Shown here: piece by piece, positions 41,490 through 50,373 of the stretch
Layout: each line of letters starts with the position of its first letter
How positions within the stretch are numbered: position 1 is the first letter of the stretch
Assembly: GCF_028553805.1 (NCBI RefSeq)
Contig: NZ_CP067140.1
Coordinates: 4,078,001-4,142,000, forward strand
Reading direction: 5' to 3'
Length of the DNA stretch: 64,000 nt
Source of the DNA: Paracoccus saliphilus
Lineage (GTDB): Bacteria > Pseudomonadota > Alphaproteobacteria > Rhodobacterales > Rhodobacteraceae
Program-made: the position numbers and the translations under genes
The notes under the pieces: generated by a model
Databases searched by the model: none
What the model saw: the letters and a program-made list of their open reading frames with translations, nothing else
What the model was told of the DNA's origin: nothing

Positions 41490-41521
41490 AACGCCGAAGA
41501 CGACGGCCAGAAGAGGACAAG

Positions 41522-42910
41522 ATGTCGAAAACAGTCAAGTTGATTTCCCCTGTAGATGGCTCGGTATATGCCGAGCGTCCGGTGCTGAGCGCGAAGGACG
41601 CGCGGCAGGCAGTCTCTCGTGCACGGGCGGCGCAACCGGAATGGGCAGCGTTACCGCTGGCGGAGCGGATCGCCAGGGTCGATGCCGGGATCGCTGCGCT
41701 GAATGCGATGAAGGAGAATGTCGTTGGGGAGCTCGCCGATCAGATGGGGCGTCCCGTCCGTTATGGCGGCGAATTCGGTGGCATGAACGAACGCGCCGAA
41801 TACATGGCCCGGATAGCGCCGGAGGCGCTGGCCCCAACGGTGATCGAGGACAGCGAGAGCTTCACCCGCGAAATTCGTCGCGAACCGGTCGGCACCGTGT
41901 TTGTGATCGCACCGTGGAACTATCCATTCATGACCGCGATCAATACCGTCGTGCCCGCCTTGATCGCAGGAAACGCGGTGATCCTGAAACATGCCTCGCA
42001 GACGCTGCTTGTCGGCGAACGCATCGCGCAGGCGATGGAACAGGGCGGTGTGCCTGACGGGGTGTTCCAGAACCTTGTGCTCGACCATCAGACCACCGAG
42101 GAACTGATCGCCACACGCAGCTTCGGTTTCGTGAACTTCACGGGCTCGGTCCGGGGCGGTCAGGCGATCGAGCGGGCGGCGGCGGGGACATTCACAGCCA
42201 CCGGGTTGGAGCTGGGCGGCAAGGATCCGGGCTATATCCGCAAGGATGCTGACCTGGATGCCGCGGTAGAGGGGCTGATGGACGGGGCGATGTTCAATTC
42301 GGGCCAATGTTGCTGCGGGATCGAACGGATCTATGTCCATGAGAGCCTCTATGACGCGTTTGTCGAGAAGGCGGCAGCCTGGGTGCTGCGGCAGAAACTC
42401 GGCAATCCCCATGACCCGGATACCACCATGGGTCCGATGGCGCAGCGCCGCTTTGCCGATCTGATCCGCGAACAGATCGCCGAGGCGGTCGCCATGGGCG
42501 CCACGCCACAGATCGACCCGGCCGCCTTTCCAGAGGATGACGGCGGCGCCTACCTGGCTCCACAGATCCTGACCGGCGTGACCCATGACATGCGGATCAT
42601 GCGCGAGGAAAGCTTTGGTCCTGTCGTCGGCATCATGCCGGTCGCCGATGATGGTCAGGCCGTGACGCTGATGAATGATTGCGATTACGGGCTGACGGCC
42701 TCGATCTGGACGGCTGACGCTCAGGCGGCGCAGGATATTGGCGCGAGGCTGGAAGCCGGCACCGTATTCATGAACCGCTGCGACTATCTGGATCCCGCGC
42801 TGTGCTGGACGGGATGCAAGGATACCGGCCGGGGCGCTGCCCTGTCTTCGCTTGGTTATCAGGCCGTGACGCGGCCCAAATCCTACCATCTGAAAAAGGT
42901 GACGACATGA
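41522..42910 (+). CDS. Aldehyde dehydrogenase
   Basis: A 462-residue NAD(P)-dependent aldehyde dehydrogenase. Catalytic residues are visible: PWNYPF with Asn133, FTGSVRGG near 206-213, LELGGKDPGYI with Glu230, and GQCCCG with Cys264. It starts at ATG 41522 after AGAGGA, 32 bp beyond the glutamine-synthetase-like gene; an open frame that begins earlier runs through the end of that gene and is not used. It overlaps the iron alcohol dehydrogenase by 4 bp (ATGA). Role inferred: oxidation of a gamma-glutamylated aldehyde to the acid, as PuuC does in the Puu pathway. Confidence 0.9.
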   Translation: MSKTVKLISPVDGSVYAERPVLSAKDARQAVSRARAAQPEWAALPLAERIARVDAGIAALNAMKENVVGELADQMGRPVRYGGEFGGMNERAEYMARIAPEALAPTVIEDSESFTREIRREPVGTVFVIAPWNYPFMTAINTVVPALIAGNAVILKHASQTLLVGERIAQAMEQGGVPDGVFQNLVLDHQTTEELIATRSFGFVNFTGSVRGGQAIERAAAGTFTATGLELGGKDPGYIRKDADLDAAVEGLMDGAMFNSGQCCCGIERIYVHESLYDAFVEKAAAWVLRQKLGNPHDPDTTMGPMAQRRFADLIREQIAEAVAMGATPQIDPAAFPEDDGGAYLAPQILTGVTHDMRIMREESFGPVVGIMPVADDGQAVTLMNDCDYGLTASIWTADAQAAQDIGARLEAGTVFMNRCDYLDPALCWTGCKDTGRGAALSSLGYQAVTRPKSYHLKKVTT

Positions 42911-44052
42911 CGCTACAGGCGAACTGGTCCTATCCGACCACGATCAAATTCGGGGCGGGGCGCATCCGCGAACTGGCCGAACATTGCAAGACCGTGGGCA
43001 TGGCCCGTCCGCTTCTGGTCACCGACAAGGCGCTGGCCGGACTGCCGATCACTGCGCAGGCATTGGATATCCTCGACGCCGAAGGATTGGGCCGGGCGGT
43101 TTTCGCGCAGGTCGATCCGAACCCGAACGAGTGCAACATGGCCGAGGGCATCGAGGCCTATAAGGCGGGCGATCATGACGGGGTGATCTGTTTCGGCGGC
43201 GGCTCGGCGCTGGACCTGGGCAAGATGGTCGCGCTCATGGTTGGGCAATCCATCCCGGTCTGGGAACTGGAGGATATCGGTGACTGGTGGACCCGCGCCG
43301 ACGCCTCGAAGATCGCACCGATCATCGCCGTACCGACCACGGCGGGAACCGGCTCCGAGGTCGGGCGCGCAGGTGTGCTGACCAACTCGGAAACACATAA
43401 GAAGAAAATCATCTTCCATCCGAAACTGCTGCCTGCCGTCACCATCTGCGACCCGGAATTGACAATCGGCATGCCGAAATTCATCACCGCAGGCACCGGC
43501 ATGGACGCGTTCGCGCATTGTCTCGAGGCGTTCTGCTCGCCGCATTATCACCCGATGAGCCAGGGCATCGCACTTGAGGGGCTGCGGCTGGTCAACGAAT
43601 ACCTGCCCCGCGCCTATGCCACCCCCGACGATATCGAGGCCCGTGCCCAAATGATGAGCGCCGCGGCAATGGGCGCGGTTGCCTTCCAGAAGGGATTGGG
43701 CGCGATTCATTCGCTCAGTCACCCGGTGGGCGCAATCTATGGCACCCACCACGGCACGACCAATGCCGTGGTCATGCCGATGGCGTTGGACTTCAACCGC
43801 CGCGCCATCGAAGACCGCCTTGGTAGAGCCGCGACGTATCTAAATATCGAAGGCGGTTTCGACGGCTTCCGCGCCCGTGTGATGGAACTACGCACAGAAA
43901 TGGCCATCCCCTCAAACCTGACCGAGTTGGGGGTGGAGCCGGACCGGCTGGACGAACTGACGGACATGGCGCTCGAAGATCCGTCCTGCGGTGGAAACCC
44001 GGTCGAGATGACAAGGGAAAACACCCGCGCCCTTTATGATGCATGCATGTAG
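42907..44052 (+). CDS. Iron-containing alcohol dehydrogenase
   Basis: A 381-residue group III (iron-dependent) alcohol dehydrogenase. The N-terminal nucleotide-binding domain contains CFGGGSALDLGKMVAL, and PTTAGTGSEVGRAGV at about 143-157. Metal ligands fit Asp200 and His204 (GTGMDAFAHCLEAFCS), His268 (HSLSHPVGA) and His282 (GTHHGTTNAVVMP). ATG at 42907 overlaps the aldehyde dehydrogenase stop by 4 bp. It is expected to oxidise a primary alcohol to the aldehyde that the neighbouring enzyme then takes, which points to an amino alcohol as the pathway substrate. It is the last gene of the RpiR-linked operon. Confidence 0.9.
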   Translation: MTLQANWSYPTTIKFGAGRIRELAEHCKTVGMARPLLVTDKALAGLPITAQALDILDAEGLGRAVFAQVDPNPNECNMAEGIEAYKAGDHDGVICFGGGSALDLGKMVALMVGQSIPVWELEDIGDWWTRADASKIAPIIAVPTTAGTGSEVGRAGVLTNSETHKKKIIFHPKLLPAVTICDPELTIGMPKFITAGTGMDAFAHCLEAFCSPHYHPMSQGIALEGLRLVNEYLPRAYATPDDIEARAQMMSAAAMGAVAFQKGLGAIHSLSHPVGAIYGTHHGTTNAVVMPMALDFNRRAIEDRLGRAATYLNIEGGFDGFRARVMELRTEMAIPSNLTELGVEPDRLDELTDMALEDPSCGGNPVEMTRENTRALYDACM

Positions 44053-44130
44053 GCGGCCTGGGCGAAATGCCGATTTCCGCTCGCCGGGGTTGAGTCATCC
44101 CGACCTCGATCCCGGCGCGCTTGTCCGGCT

Positions 44131-45063
44131 TTACGGCAAGCTATAGCCGTTCTCGATTTCCTCCATGCCCTTGCGAATCTCTTCCATCAACATCAGGGCC
44201 AGTTGCTGCACCGGTTCGAAGGCCGAGGAATACAGCCACGTCTTCATGCTGACCTTCGGCCGTATCGGCTTGAAGACCACCTTCTCCCGAGGCCAGCCGA
44301 TACTGATCAGCGACGGCACCAGGGCCACCCCCAATCCCTCGCTGACAAGTGTGCAGGCCGCATCCGCCATCTGCGCCTCGATGCCCAATCGAACCTTCAC
44401 CCCGACCTCGGAAAAGGCCGCCATGACCTGCTGATGCGAGGTATCGGCCCGGCCAAGCGAGATCAGGCGATCCTCGGCAAGGTCGCTGAGTTCGACATGG
44501 CCGCGCCCGGCAAGCCGATGCGAGGGCGGCAGTGCGCAGACCATCGAGATATCGGCAAAGGGCTTGCAGGCAATTCCCGGATGATGCGACGGCAATAGCG
44601 AGATCCCGAAATCCGCCGCGCCGTTGAGCATCGTGTCCGCGACGCTGGGCGAATTCCGGGTCAGCAGTTGCAACGAAACCTCCCTGCGGCCACGCATGAA
44701 GATTGCGGCATATTTCGGCACCACGCGGAAACTGAGCGCCGGGAAAGCGACAACCGAGACCTCGCCGCGTTCCAGCCCCCGGATCGCCTTGGCGGTGTTC
44801 TCGACGCGAGCAACTCCGGCCTGCAATTTCTCGGTCTCCAGAAACAGCCGTCTTGCCTCGGCGGTCGGGCGAATGCGGCCTGCTGCACGTATGAACAGCT
44901 TGAAACCGCAGGAATCCTCGAACGCGTGGATCAGTTTGCTGACCGCCGGCTGGCTGACATACAGCGTTTCCGCCGCTTTGGTGATCGAGCCACCCTTCAT
45001 CACCGCGTTGAACGCCTCGATCTGGCGGATATTGGTTCGGGCCATCAGCAGTTCATAACCCAA
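44131..45063 (-). CDS. LysR-type transcriptional regulator
   Basis: A 310-residue LysR regulator: IEAFNAVMKGGSITKAAETL and VSQPAVSKLIHAFEDSCGFK form the winged helix-turn-helix, and LLTRNSPSVADTMLNGAADF begins the effector domain. I chose TTG at 45063 because AAGGAG lies 9 bp upstream; ATG at 45045 is an alternative without a clear Shine-Dalgarno. It is divergent from a polyamine-type ABC importer and an FAD dehydrogenase operon. The palindrome TTCAATTGAA in the 90-bp spacer is its likely target. The effector domain resembles that of regulators of opine or amino-acid catabolism, but this is not firm. Confidence 0.87.
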   Translation of the reverse strand: MGYELLMARTNIRQIEAFNAVMKGGSITKAAETLYVSQPAVSKLIHAFEDSCGFKLFIRAAGRIRPTAEARRLFLETEKLQAGVARVENTAKAIRGLERGEVSVVAFPALSFRVVPKYAAIFMRGRREVSLQLLTRNSPSVADTMLNGAADFGISLLPSHHPGIACKPFADISMVCALPPSHRLAGRGHVELSDLAEDRLISLGRADTSHQQVMAAFSEVGVKVRLGIEAQMADAACTLVSEGLGVALVPSLISIGWPREKVVFKPIRPKVSMKTWLYSSAFEPVQQLALMLMEEIRKGMEEIENGYSLP

Positions 45064-45085
45064 TGGAATGGACTCCTTAACTTAA

Positions 45086-45095
45086 TTCAATTGAA
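45086..45095. promoter_or_regulatory. Palindromic candidate LysR operator
   Basis: TTCAATTGAA is a perfect 10-bp palindrome inside an A+T-rich stretch (TTAATTCAATTGAAATCCATTG), 23 bp upstream of the LysR start and 59 bp upstream of the binding-protein start. Its position in a short divergent spacer is what is expected for an autoregulated LysR gene and its target operon. Confidence 0.45.
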
Positions 45096-45153
45096 ATCCA
45101 TTGTCAAAAAAGGCCAGCTTTCCGGCATCGAAACAACAAAACAGGGAAGTACC

Positions 45154-46182
45154 ATGAATACGCGCCAGATGACGCTAGCCGCGCTCGTGACGACCGCTTC
45201 CGCAGGAGCGGTATTCGCCCAGGATACGCTAACCGTCGGGGGATATGGCGGCTCGTTCGAGACGCTGATGAAAGAATTGATTATCCCCCAGTTCGAAGCC
45301 GAAAACGACGTTTCGATCACCTTCGTGCCGGGGAACTCGACCGAGAATCTTGCCCGGTTGCAGGCGCAGAAATCCGCGCAGGAACTGGACGTGGTCATCC
45401 TCGATGACGGGCCGATGTACCAGGCCGATGCACTTGGTTTTTGCGCCCCGCTGGAGCAGGCGTCGGTTTATGACGACGTCTATGACATCGCGAAACTCGG
45501 TGACAACTCGGTCGGGATCGGCTTCGTGGCCACGGGCTTTACCTATAACGCCGAATGGTTCGAGCGCGAGGGCTGGGAACCGCCCAAGAGCTGGGAAGAC
45601 CTGAAGGATCCCAAATACGAACAATTGCTGTCGATCCCGCCGATTTCCAACACCTACGGACTGCATACGCTGGTCATGATGGCCCGCCTCAGCGGTGGCG
45701 GCGAGGATAATATCGACCCCGGTTTCGAGGTGTTGGCCAACGAGGTCGCCCCTAATGTGCTGGTTTTCGAGCCGTCATCGGGCAAGATGTCGGAATTGTT
45801 CCAGTCCGAGGAAATCGTCCTTTCGATCTGGGGATCGGGGCGCACCAAATCCCTTGCGGATACCGGCTTTCCCGCCAAATTCGCTTATCCCGAGGAAGGC
45901 GCGATCGCCTTGATGCTGGCCGCCTGCCCGGTAGTCGACAGTGATGTGCCCGACAAGGCCCAGGCTTTCGTGCAATATCTTCTCGACCCGGAAATCCAGG
46001 TGAAAATCGGCGATGCGATGGGTGCGGGCCCGGTGAATACCACTTCCGAATTGCCGCCAGAGCTTGCCGAGACACTGCCCTATGGCGAGAAGATCAACGA
46101 TCTCGTGGCGGTTGACTGGGACAAGATCAACCCTCTGCGCCAGGAATGGACCGCGCGTTGGGCGCGTGAAGTCGAGAGGTGA
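45154..46182 (+). CDS. ABC transporter substrate-binding protein, spermidine/putrescine-type (PotD-like)
   Basis: A 342-residue periplasmic binding protein with a cleavable signal peptide (MNTRQMTLAALVTTASAGAV, then FAQ). The mature part starts LTVGGYGGSFETLMKELIIP and continues with VTFVPGNS-like and SAQELDVVILDDGPMYQADA, typical of the PotD/AfuA-type cluster D receptors. ATG at 45154 follows GGGA. The transporter genes for ATPase and two permeases follow. Substrate unknown: the operon's FAD dehydrogenases suggest an imino acid, opine or other N-substituted amino acid rather than a polyamine. Confidence 0.88.
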   Translation: MNTRQMTLAALVTTASAGAVFAQDTLTVGGYGGSFETLMKELIIPQFEAENDVSITFVPGNSTENLARLQAQKSAQELDVVILDDGPMYQADALGFCAPLEQASVYDDVYDIAKLGDNSVGIGFVATGFTYNAEWFEREGWEPPKSWEDLKDPKYEQLLSIPPISNTYGLHTLVMMARLSGGGEDNIDPGFEVLANEVAPNVLVFEPSSGKMSELFQSEEIVLSIWGSGRTKSLADTGFPAKFAYPEEGAIALMLAACPVVDSDVPDKAQAFVQYLLDPEIQVKIGDAMGAGPVNTTSELPPELAETLPYGEKINDLVAVDWDKINPLRQEWTARWAREVER

Positions 46183-46192
46183 CGCCGTCGAT

Positions 46193-46219
46193 CGGGCGGC
46201 CCCGCTCCCGGACCGCCCG
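46193..46219 (+). terminator. Intercistronic hairpin after the binding-protein gene
   Basis: CGGGCGG (46193-46199) and CCGCCCG (46213-46219) form a perfect 7-bp GC stem with a 13-nt loop, followed by AAAT rather than a T-tract. Such hairpins after binding-protein genes often protect that message and reduce read-through, giving more receptor than membrane subunits. Full termination is unlikely. Confidence 0.45.
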
Positions 46220-46259
46220 AAATCCGGCCGTCCTCGAAATCGAACGATAGGGTATCTCC

Positions 46260-47327
46260 ATGGCGTTCCTCGAACTTCAAGGCCTGACCAAGCTGTATAA
46301 TAACTTTCCCGCCGTCTCGGATTTCAACCTCAAGGTCGACAAGGGAAGTTTTGTGTCGCTTCTTGGCCCCTCGGGCTGCGGAAAGACCACAACACTGCAA
46401 ATGATCGCGGGATTCACCGAGCCGAGTTCGGGAAGCATTTTCCTGAACGGCAAGGACCTGTCCAACATCCCGGCGAGAAAACGGGGACTTGGGATCGTCT
46501 TCCAAAGCTACGCGCTGTTCATGCACATGACCGTCGCCGAGAATGTCGCCTTCGGGCTCGAGATGCGCAAGATCGACAGGGGTGAACGCGAAAACCGGGT
46601 CGCCGAGGCCCTGGAGCTGGTTCACCTGAGCCATCTCGCGGATCGTTATCCCGTCGCCATGTCGGGCGGGCAACGGCAACGCGTCGCCCTTGCCCGGGCA
46701 CTTGTCATCGAACCCGAGTTGCTGCTGCTCGACGAACCGCTGTCGAATCTCGACGCCAAGCTGCGCGAGGAGATGCAGCTTGAATTGCGGCGCATTCAGC
46801 AAGAGGCGGGGGTCACGACCGTCATGGTGACGCATGACCAGTCCGAGGCGATGGCCCTAAGCGATTCAGTCGTCGTCATGGAAAACGGCAAGGTCCGGCA
46901 GGAGGCCACGCCTTTCGACGTCTACGAGACCCCGACATCGCCCTTCGTGTCGAATTTCCTTGGTAAAAGCAACAATATGCAGGCTGAATTGATCTCGAAA
47001 ACACCAGAAGGCGCGATCATTGAGTGCAACGGGATCAGGCTCGAAAGCGATCCCGTCTTACTGCCGCAAGGTCCGGTGGTGATCGCTCTTCGTCCGGAAC
47101 GCATCGAGATCGCCTCTTCTGCCACGGATATTCCAGGCAAGGTTACAGAGCGGGTTTTCCTGGGCAGCCAATGGTTGCTGAAGGTCGAAACCGGACTGGG
47201 TGAACTGCTCGTCACCCGCCGCAATATCGGGCATCAGGAGGCCGCGCCCGGAGATCAGGTATTCCTGGGCTGGGACCGCAAGCATCTGCGCATTCTGCCC
47301 GTCGAGGAGAAGGTTTCCCGGACATGA
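46260..47327 (+). CDS. ABC transporter ATP-binding protein, spermidine/putrescine-type (PotA-like)
   Basis: A 355-residue cytoplasmic ATPase. Walker A is GPSGCGKTTTLQMIAGF, the Q-loop is GIVFQSYALFMHMTVAENVA, the signature MSGGQRQRVALARAL, Walker B LLLLDEPLSNLD and the switch VMVTHDQSEAM. A C-terminal TOBE domain follows from about 275 (VIALRPERIEI). This order and length match PotA/FbpC. It overlaps the first permease gene by 4 bp. Confidence 0.92.
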   Translation: MAFLELQGLTKLYNNFPAVSDFNLKVDKGSFVSLLGPSGCGKTTTLQMIAGFTEPSSGSIFLNGKDLSNIPARKRGLGIVFQSYALFMHMTVAENVAFGLEMRKIDRGERENRVAEALELVHLSHLADRYPVAMSGGQRQRVALARALVIEPELLLLDEPLSNLDAKLREEMQLELRRIQQEAGVTTVMVTHDQSEAMALSDSVVVMENGKVRQEATPFDVYETPTSPFVSNFLGKSNNMQAELISKTPEGAIIECNGIRLESDPVLLPQGPVVIALRPERIEIASSATDIPGKVTERVFLGSQWLLKVETGLGELLVTRRNIGHQEAAPGDQVFLGWDRKHLRILPVEEKVSRT

Positions 47328-48175
47328 CAGGACAAAGATCATGGCTGCTCAGCGCCCCGGCTTTGGCGTTGTTCGGTGTTCTTCTCGTCGTGCCCCTGAT
47401 CATGACCTTCGTGCTGAGTTTCAACAGCTTCGATTTCTATGAAGGCATCAGCAACGACATGTCGCTGGCGAACTACAAGGAAGTTCTGGGCGACTCCTAT
47501 TTCTACGAAATCTTCTGCCGCACCTTCGCCATCGCCCTGGCGACAACCGTCATCTGCGCCATCATCGGCGTGCCACAGGCATATTTCCTGAACCGGATGA
47601 CCCCGTTCTGGCGTTCGGTGATGGTTCTGGTCACACTGGGGCCCCTGCTGATCTCGGTCGTGGTCCGGACGTTGGGCTGGGCGATTCTCCTGGGCAACAA
47701 GGGGGTCATCAACACGGCACTGACGGATTTTGGCCTGATCGAGCGTCCGGTCAAGATGATGTATACCTCGGGCGGCATCGTTCTGGCATTGGTGCATGTG
47801 ATGATCCCGTTCATGGTGCTGGCGGTCTGGGCCTCGCTTCAACGACAGGATCCCGCGACCGAATCGGCGGCGGAATCACTTGGCGCCGGACCGGTGGTGG
47901 TTTTTCGTAGAGTCGTGTTTCCACAGGTGATCCCCGGCATATTGTCGGGCTCGCTGATTGTTTTCTCGCTTTCGGCCAGTGCCTTCGCAACACCGGCCAT
48001 CCTTGGCGGACGGCGGGTCAAGGTGGTTTCAACGACGGTTTATGACGAGTTCATGAATACGCTTAACTGGCCGCTCGGGGCCGCAATCGCAATGCTGCTA
48101 CTGCTTTCGGTGCTGGTGATCATGGTCAGCTGGAACCGCCTCGTCGAACGCCGATACAGCGAGGTCTTCGCATGA
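47324..48175 (+). CDS. ABC transporter permease, PotB-like
   Basis: A 283-residue inner-membrane permease with six hydrophobic segments. SWLLSAPALALFGVLLVVPL is the first helix, and the coupling loop EAA motif is ESAAESLGAGPVVVFRRVVF followed by PQVIPGILSGSLIVFSLSAS. It pairs with the PotC-like permease gene, which it overlaps by 4 bp, to form the membrane channel. Confidence 0.92.
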   Translation: MTGQRSWLLSAPALALFGVLLVVPLIMTFVLSFNSFDFYEGISNDMSLANYKEVLGDSYFYEIFCRTFAIALATTVICAIIGVPQAYFLNRMTPFWRSVMVLVTLGPLLISVVVRTLGWAILLGNKGVINTALTDFGLIERPVKMMYTSGGIVLALVHVMIPFMVLAVWASLQRQDPATESAAESLGAGPVVVFRRVVFPQVIPGILSGSLIVFSLSASAFATPAILGGRRVKVVSTTVYDEFMNTLNWPLGAAIAMLLLLSVLVIMVSWNRLVERRYSEVFA

Positions 48176-48972
48176 AACCGAACGGTATCTTCGCCAAGCT
48201 ATTCTCTGTTCTGTTCGCCCTGTTCATGCTCGGTCCGATCATCGTTGTTGTGGGCGTTTCCTTCACCCCCACCGGCTATCTGGAGTTTCCGCCCAGTGGT
48301 ATCTCCTTCCGCTGGTTCCGCGAAATCCTGAACCACCCCGATTTCATCGCCGCCGGTTGGGTCAGCCTCAAGCTGGGCTTTGCCTCGGCCTGCGTCGCGA
48401 CCGTGCTGTCGCTGCCGGCGGCGCTTGCCATCGGCCGAGGCAGGTTCCGGGGGCGCGAGGCGCTGCAATCGCTGTTTCTGTCTCCGCTGATGGTGCCGAC
48501 GGTCGTTTTGGGGATAGCCTTCCTGCGTTTCCTCACGCTTGTCGGGCTGAATGGCACCTTCTTCGGGTTGATGCTGTGTCATGCGATCATCATCACTCCC
48601 TTTATCCTGCGATTGGTGCTGGCCGCGGTCATCGGGCTCGACCGGTCGGTCGAGATGGCGGCGACCTCACTGGGCGCCTCCGGCTGGACGGTGTTTCGCC
48701 GCATCACCTTGCCGGCAATCATACCGGGTGTGATCGGCGGTTGGGTGCTCGCCTTCATCACCAGTTTTGACGAACTCACCGTCACGGTATTCATCGTCGA
48801 TCCCTCGACAACCACCCTGCCCGTCCGGCTCTTTTCCCATATCTCGCAGACCACGGACCCGCTCGTGGCGTCGATTTCCACCGTCGCCATTCTCTTCACG
48901 GTCGTCCTGATGCTGTTTGTCGACCGCCTCTATGGTCTGGACCGTCTGCTGATTGGAGAGGGAAAACGATGA
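48172..48972 (+). CDS. ABC transporter permease, PotC-like
   Basis: A 266-residue permease with six hydrophobic segments and the EAA loop EMAATSLGASGWTVFRRITL, then PAIIPGVIGGWVLAFITSFD, ending in the FDELTVTVF segment that is typical of PotC-type subunits. Overlaps by 4 bp at both ends keep the importer and the downstream FAD dehydrogenase in one translational unit. Confidence 0.92.
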   Translation: MKPNGIFAKLFSVLFALFMLGPIIVVVGVSFTPTGYLEFPPSGISFRWFREILNHPDFIAAGWVSLKLGFASACVATVLSLPAALAIGRGRFRGREALQSLFLSPLMVPTVVLGIAFLRFLTLVGLNGTFFGLMLCHAIIITPFILRLVLAAVIGLDRSVEMAATSLGASGWTVFRRITLPAIIPGVIGGWVLAFITSFDELTVTVFIVDPSTTTLPVRLFSHISQTTDPLVASISTVAILFTVVLMLFVDRLYGLDRLLIGEGKR

Positions 48973-50087
48973 ATAACAATTCCATCACCTCCGATGTGCT
49001 CGTGGTAGGAGGTGGTCTGGTCGGGGCGGCGATCGCATGGGGGCTGCTGGATCGGGGGCTGACGGTAACCGTTCTTGACGAAGGCGATATCGCGCTGCGG
49101 GCGTCGCGCGGGAATTTCGGGCTGGTCTGGGTCCAGTCCAAGGGCGACAAGATGCATGAATATGCCCGCTGGACACGCCGATCCGCCGATCTCTGGCCCG
49201 ATTTCGCCGAACATCTCGCCGAGGAAACCGGTATTTCCCCCAGCTACGAGAAACCCGGCGGCCTGCATTTCATCCTTTCCGAAGAAGAGGACAGGCGGGT
49301 CCACGCCCAGCACCAGCGAATGCACAATGTCAACGGAGAGCGCGGTTACGGAGCCGAGATGCTGGATCGACGACAACTCGACGAGTTGGTGCCCGGTTTG
49401 GGACCGGAAGTGATCTCGGGTTCCTACTGCAAGCATGACGGCCACGCCAATCCGCTGTTACTGCTGCGCGCATTGCACAGGGGCCTCGGTCTCCGCGGCG
49501 GCCGCTATATCCCCGATGGGCGAGTGGAAACGCTCGAACGGGACGGCGACGGCTTCAGGGCCACTACCAGTCATGGCAGCTATCTGGGCGGCAGGATCGT
49601 GCTTGCGGCGGGGCATGGCAACAAGGTGCTTGGCCCGATGCTCGGACTGGATGTTCCGATCCACCCGGAAAAGGGGGAAATTCTCGTGACCGAAAGGGTC
49701 GCACCCCTGCTGCCGATGCCGACACATGTCCTGAGACAGACCAACGAAGGCACGATCATGATCGGTGACAGCCACGAAAACACGGGCTATTCGACCGATT
49801 CCGTGACCCCGGTCATGTCCGGCATCGCGCAATATGCGATCCGCTGCTTTCCGGCCCTGAGGAACCTGCGCGTTGTCAGGTCATGGGGCGCAGTCCGCAT
49901 CCTCAGTGCGGACGGCTTCCCGGTCTATCAACAGTCCACCGATTTTTCCGGAGCCTATACGATCAATTGCCATTCGGGCGTAACCTTGGCCGCCGCGCAT
50001 GCCGGTCCGCTGGCCCGGATGATCGCCGAGGGCGAATTCGAGCCTGAAATCACCGCGTTCTCTCCCAGGAGATTCGATCATGCCTAA
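48969..50087 (+). CDS. FAD-dependent amino-acid oxidase/dehydrogenase (DAO family), beta-subunit type 1
   Basis: A 372-residue flavoprotein with the N-terminal dinucleotide fold LVVGGGLVGAAIAWGLLDRG and the DAO-family RASRGNFGLVWVQSKGD stretch that contacts FAD. The C-terminus has NCHSGVTLAAAHAGPLARMI. It resembles the catalytic beta subunit of heteromeric D-hydroxyproline or opine dehydrogenases (HcnC/OoxB type). It overlaps the 2Fe-2S protein gene by 8 bp. Together with the next two genes it forms a likely alpha-beta-gamma complex that oxidises the C-N bond of the imported compound and passes electrons to the respiratory chain. Confidence 0.87.
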   Translation: MNNNSITSDVLVVGGGLVGAAIAWGLLDRGLTVTVLDEGDIALRASRGNFGLVWVQSKGDKMHEYARWTRRSADLWPDFAEHLAEETGISPSYEKPGGLHFILSEEEDRRVHAQHQRMHNVNGERGYGAEMLDRRQLDELVPGLGPEVISGSYCKHDGHANPLLLLRALHRGLGLRGGRYIPDGRVETLERDGDGFRATTSHGSYLGGRIVLAAGHGNKVLGPMLGLDVPIHPEKGEILVTERVAPLLPMPTHVLRQTNEGTIMIGDSHENTGYSTDSVTPVMSGIAQYAIRCFPALRNLRVVRSWGAVRILSADGFPVYQQSTDFSGAYTINCHSGVTLAAAHAGPLARMIAEGEFEPEITAFSPRRFDHA

Positions 50088-50373
50088 ACGTATCGACCCC
50101 GATACCGAAACCGTCACCTTCACCTTTGAGGGGCAGATCATCAGGGCGCGGCCCGGCGACACGGTCGCATCGGCGCTTGCTGCATCGGGTATCCGGCATC
50201 TGCGAGACAGCGCGGTTTCGGGGGAGCCCAGGGGAATATTTTGCATGATGGGTGCCTGTTTCGATTGCTTGGTCGAGGTGAACGGCCAGCCGAACCGGCA
50301 GGCATGTATGACCCCGGTCTCACAAGATTTGGCCGTCAACAGACAAAACGGCGGCGTGGAGGTGAAGGTATGA
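50080..50373 (+). CDS. 2Fe-2S protein, gamma subunit of amino-acid/opine dehydrogenase (HcnA-like)
   Basis: A 97-residue ferredoxin-like protein of the HcnA/sarcosine-oxidase-alpha N-terminal type. It has FTFEGQIIRARPGDTVASAL and the cluster ligands Cys55, Cys60, Cys63 and Cys76 in FCMMGACFDCLVEVNG and NRQACMTP. It is encoded between two flavoprotein subunits, overlapping the first by 8 bp and the next by 4 bp, and probably carries electrons between them. Confidence 0.88.
   Translation: MPKRIDPDTETVTFTFEGQIIRARPGDTVASALAASGIRHLRDSAVSGEPRGIFCMMGACFDCLVEVNGQPNRQACMTPVSQDLAVNRQNGGVEVKV

Noticed and set aside
45154..48972. Naming the importer potDABC for polyamines
   Set aside because: The subunits are of that general type, but the operon's FAD dehydrogenases and RidA point to an amino-acid-like substrate. 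The family transports many compounds.
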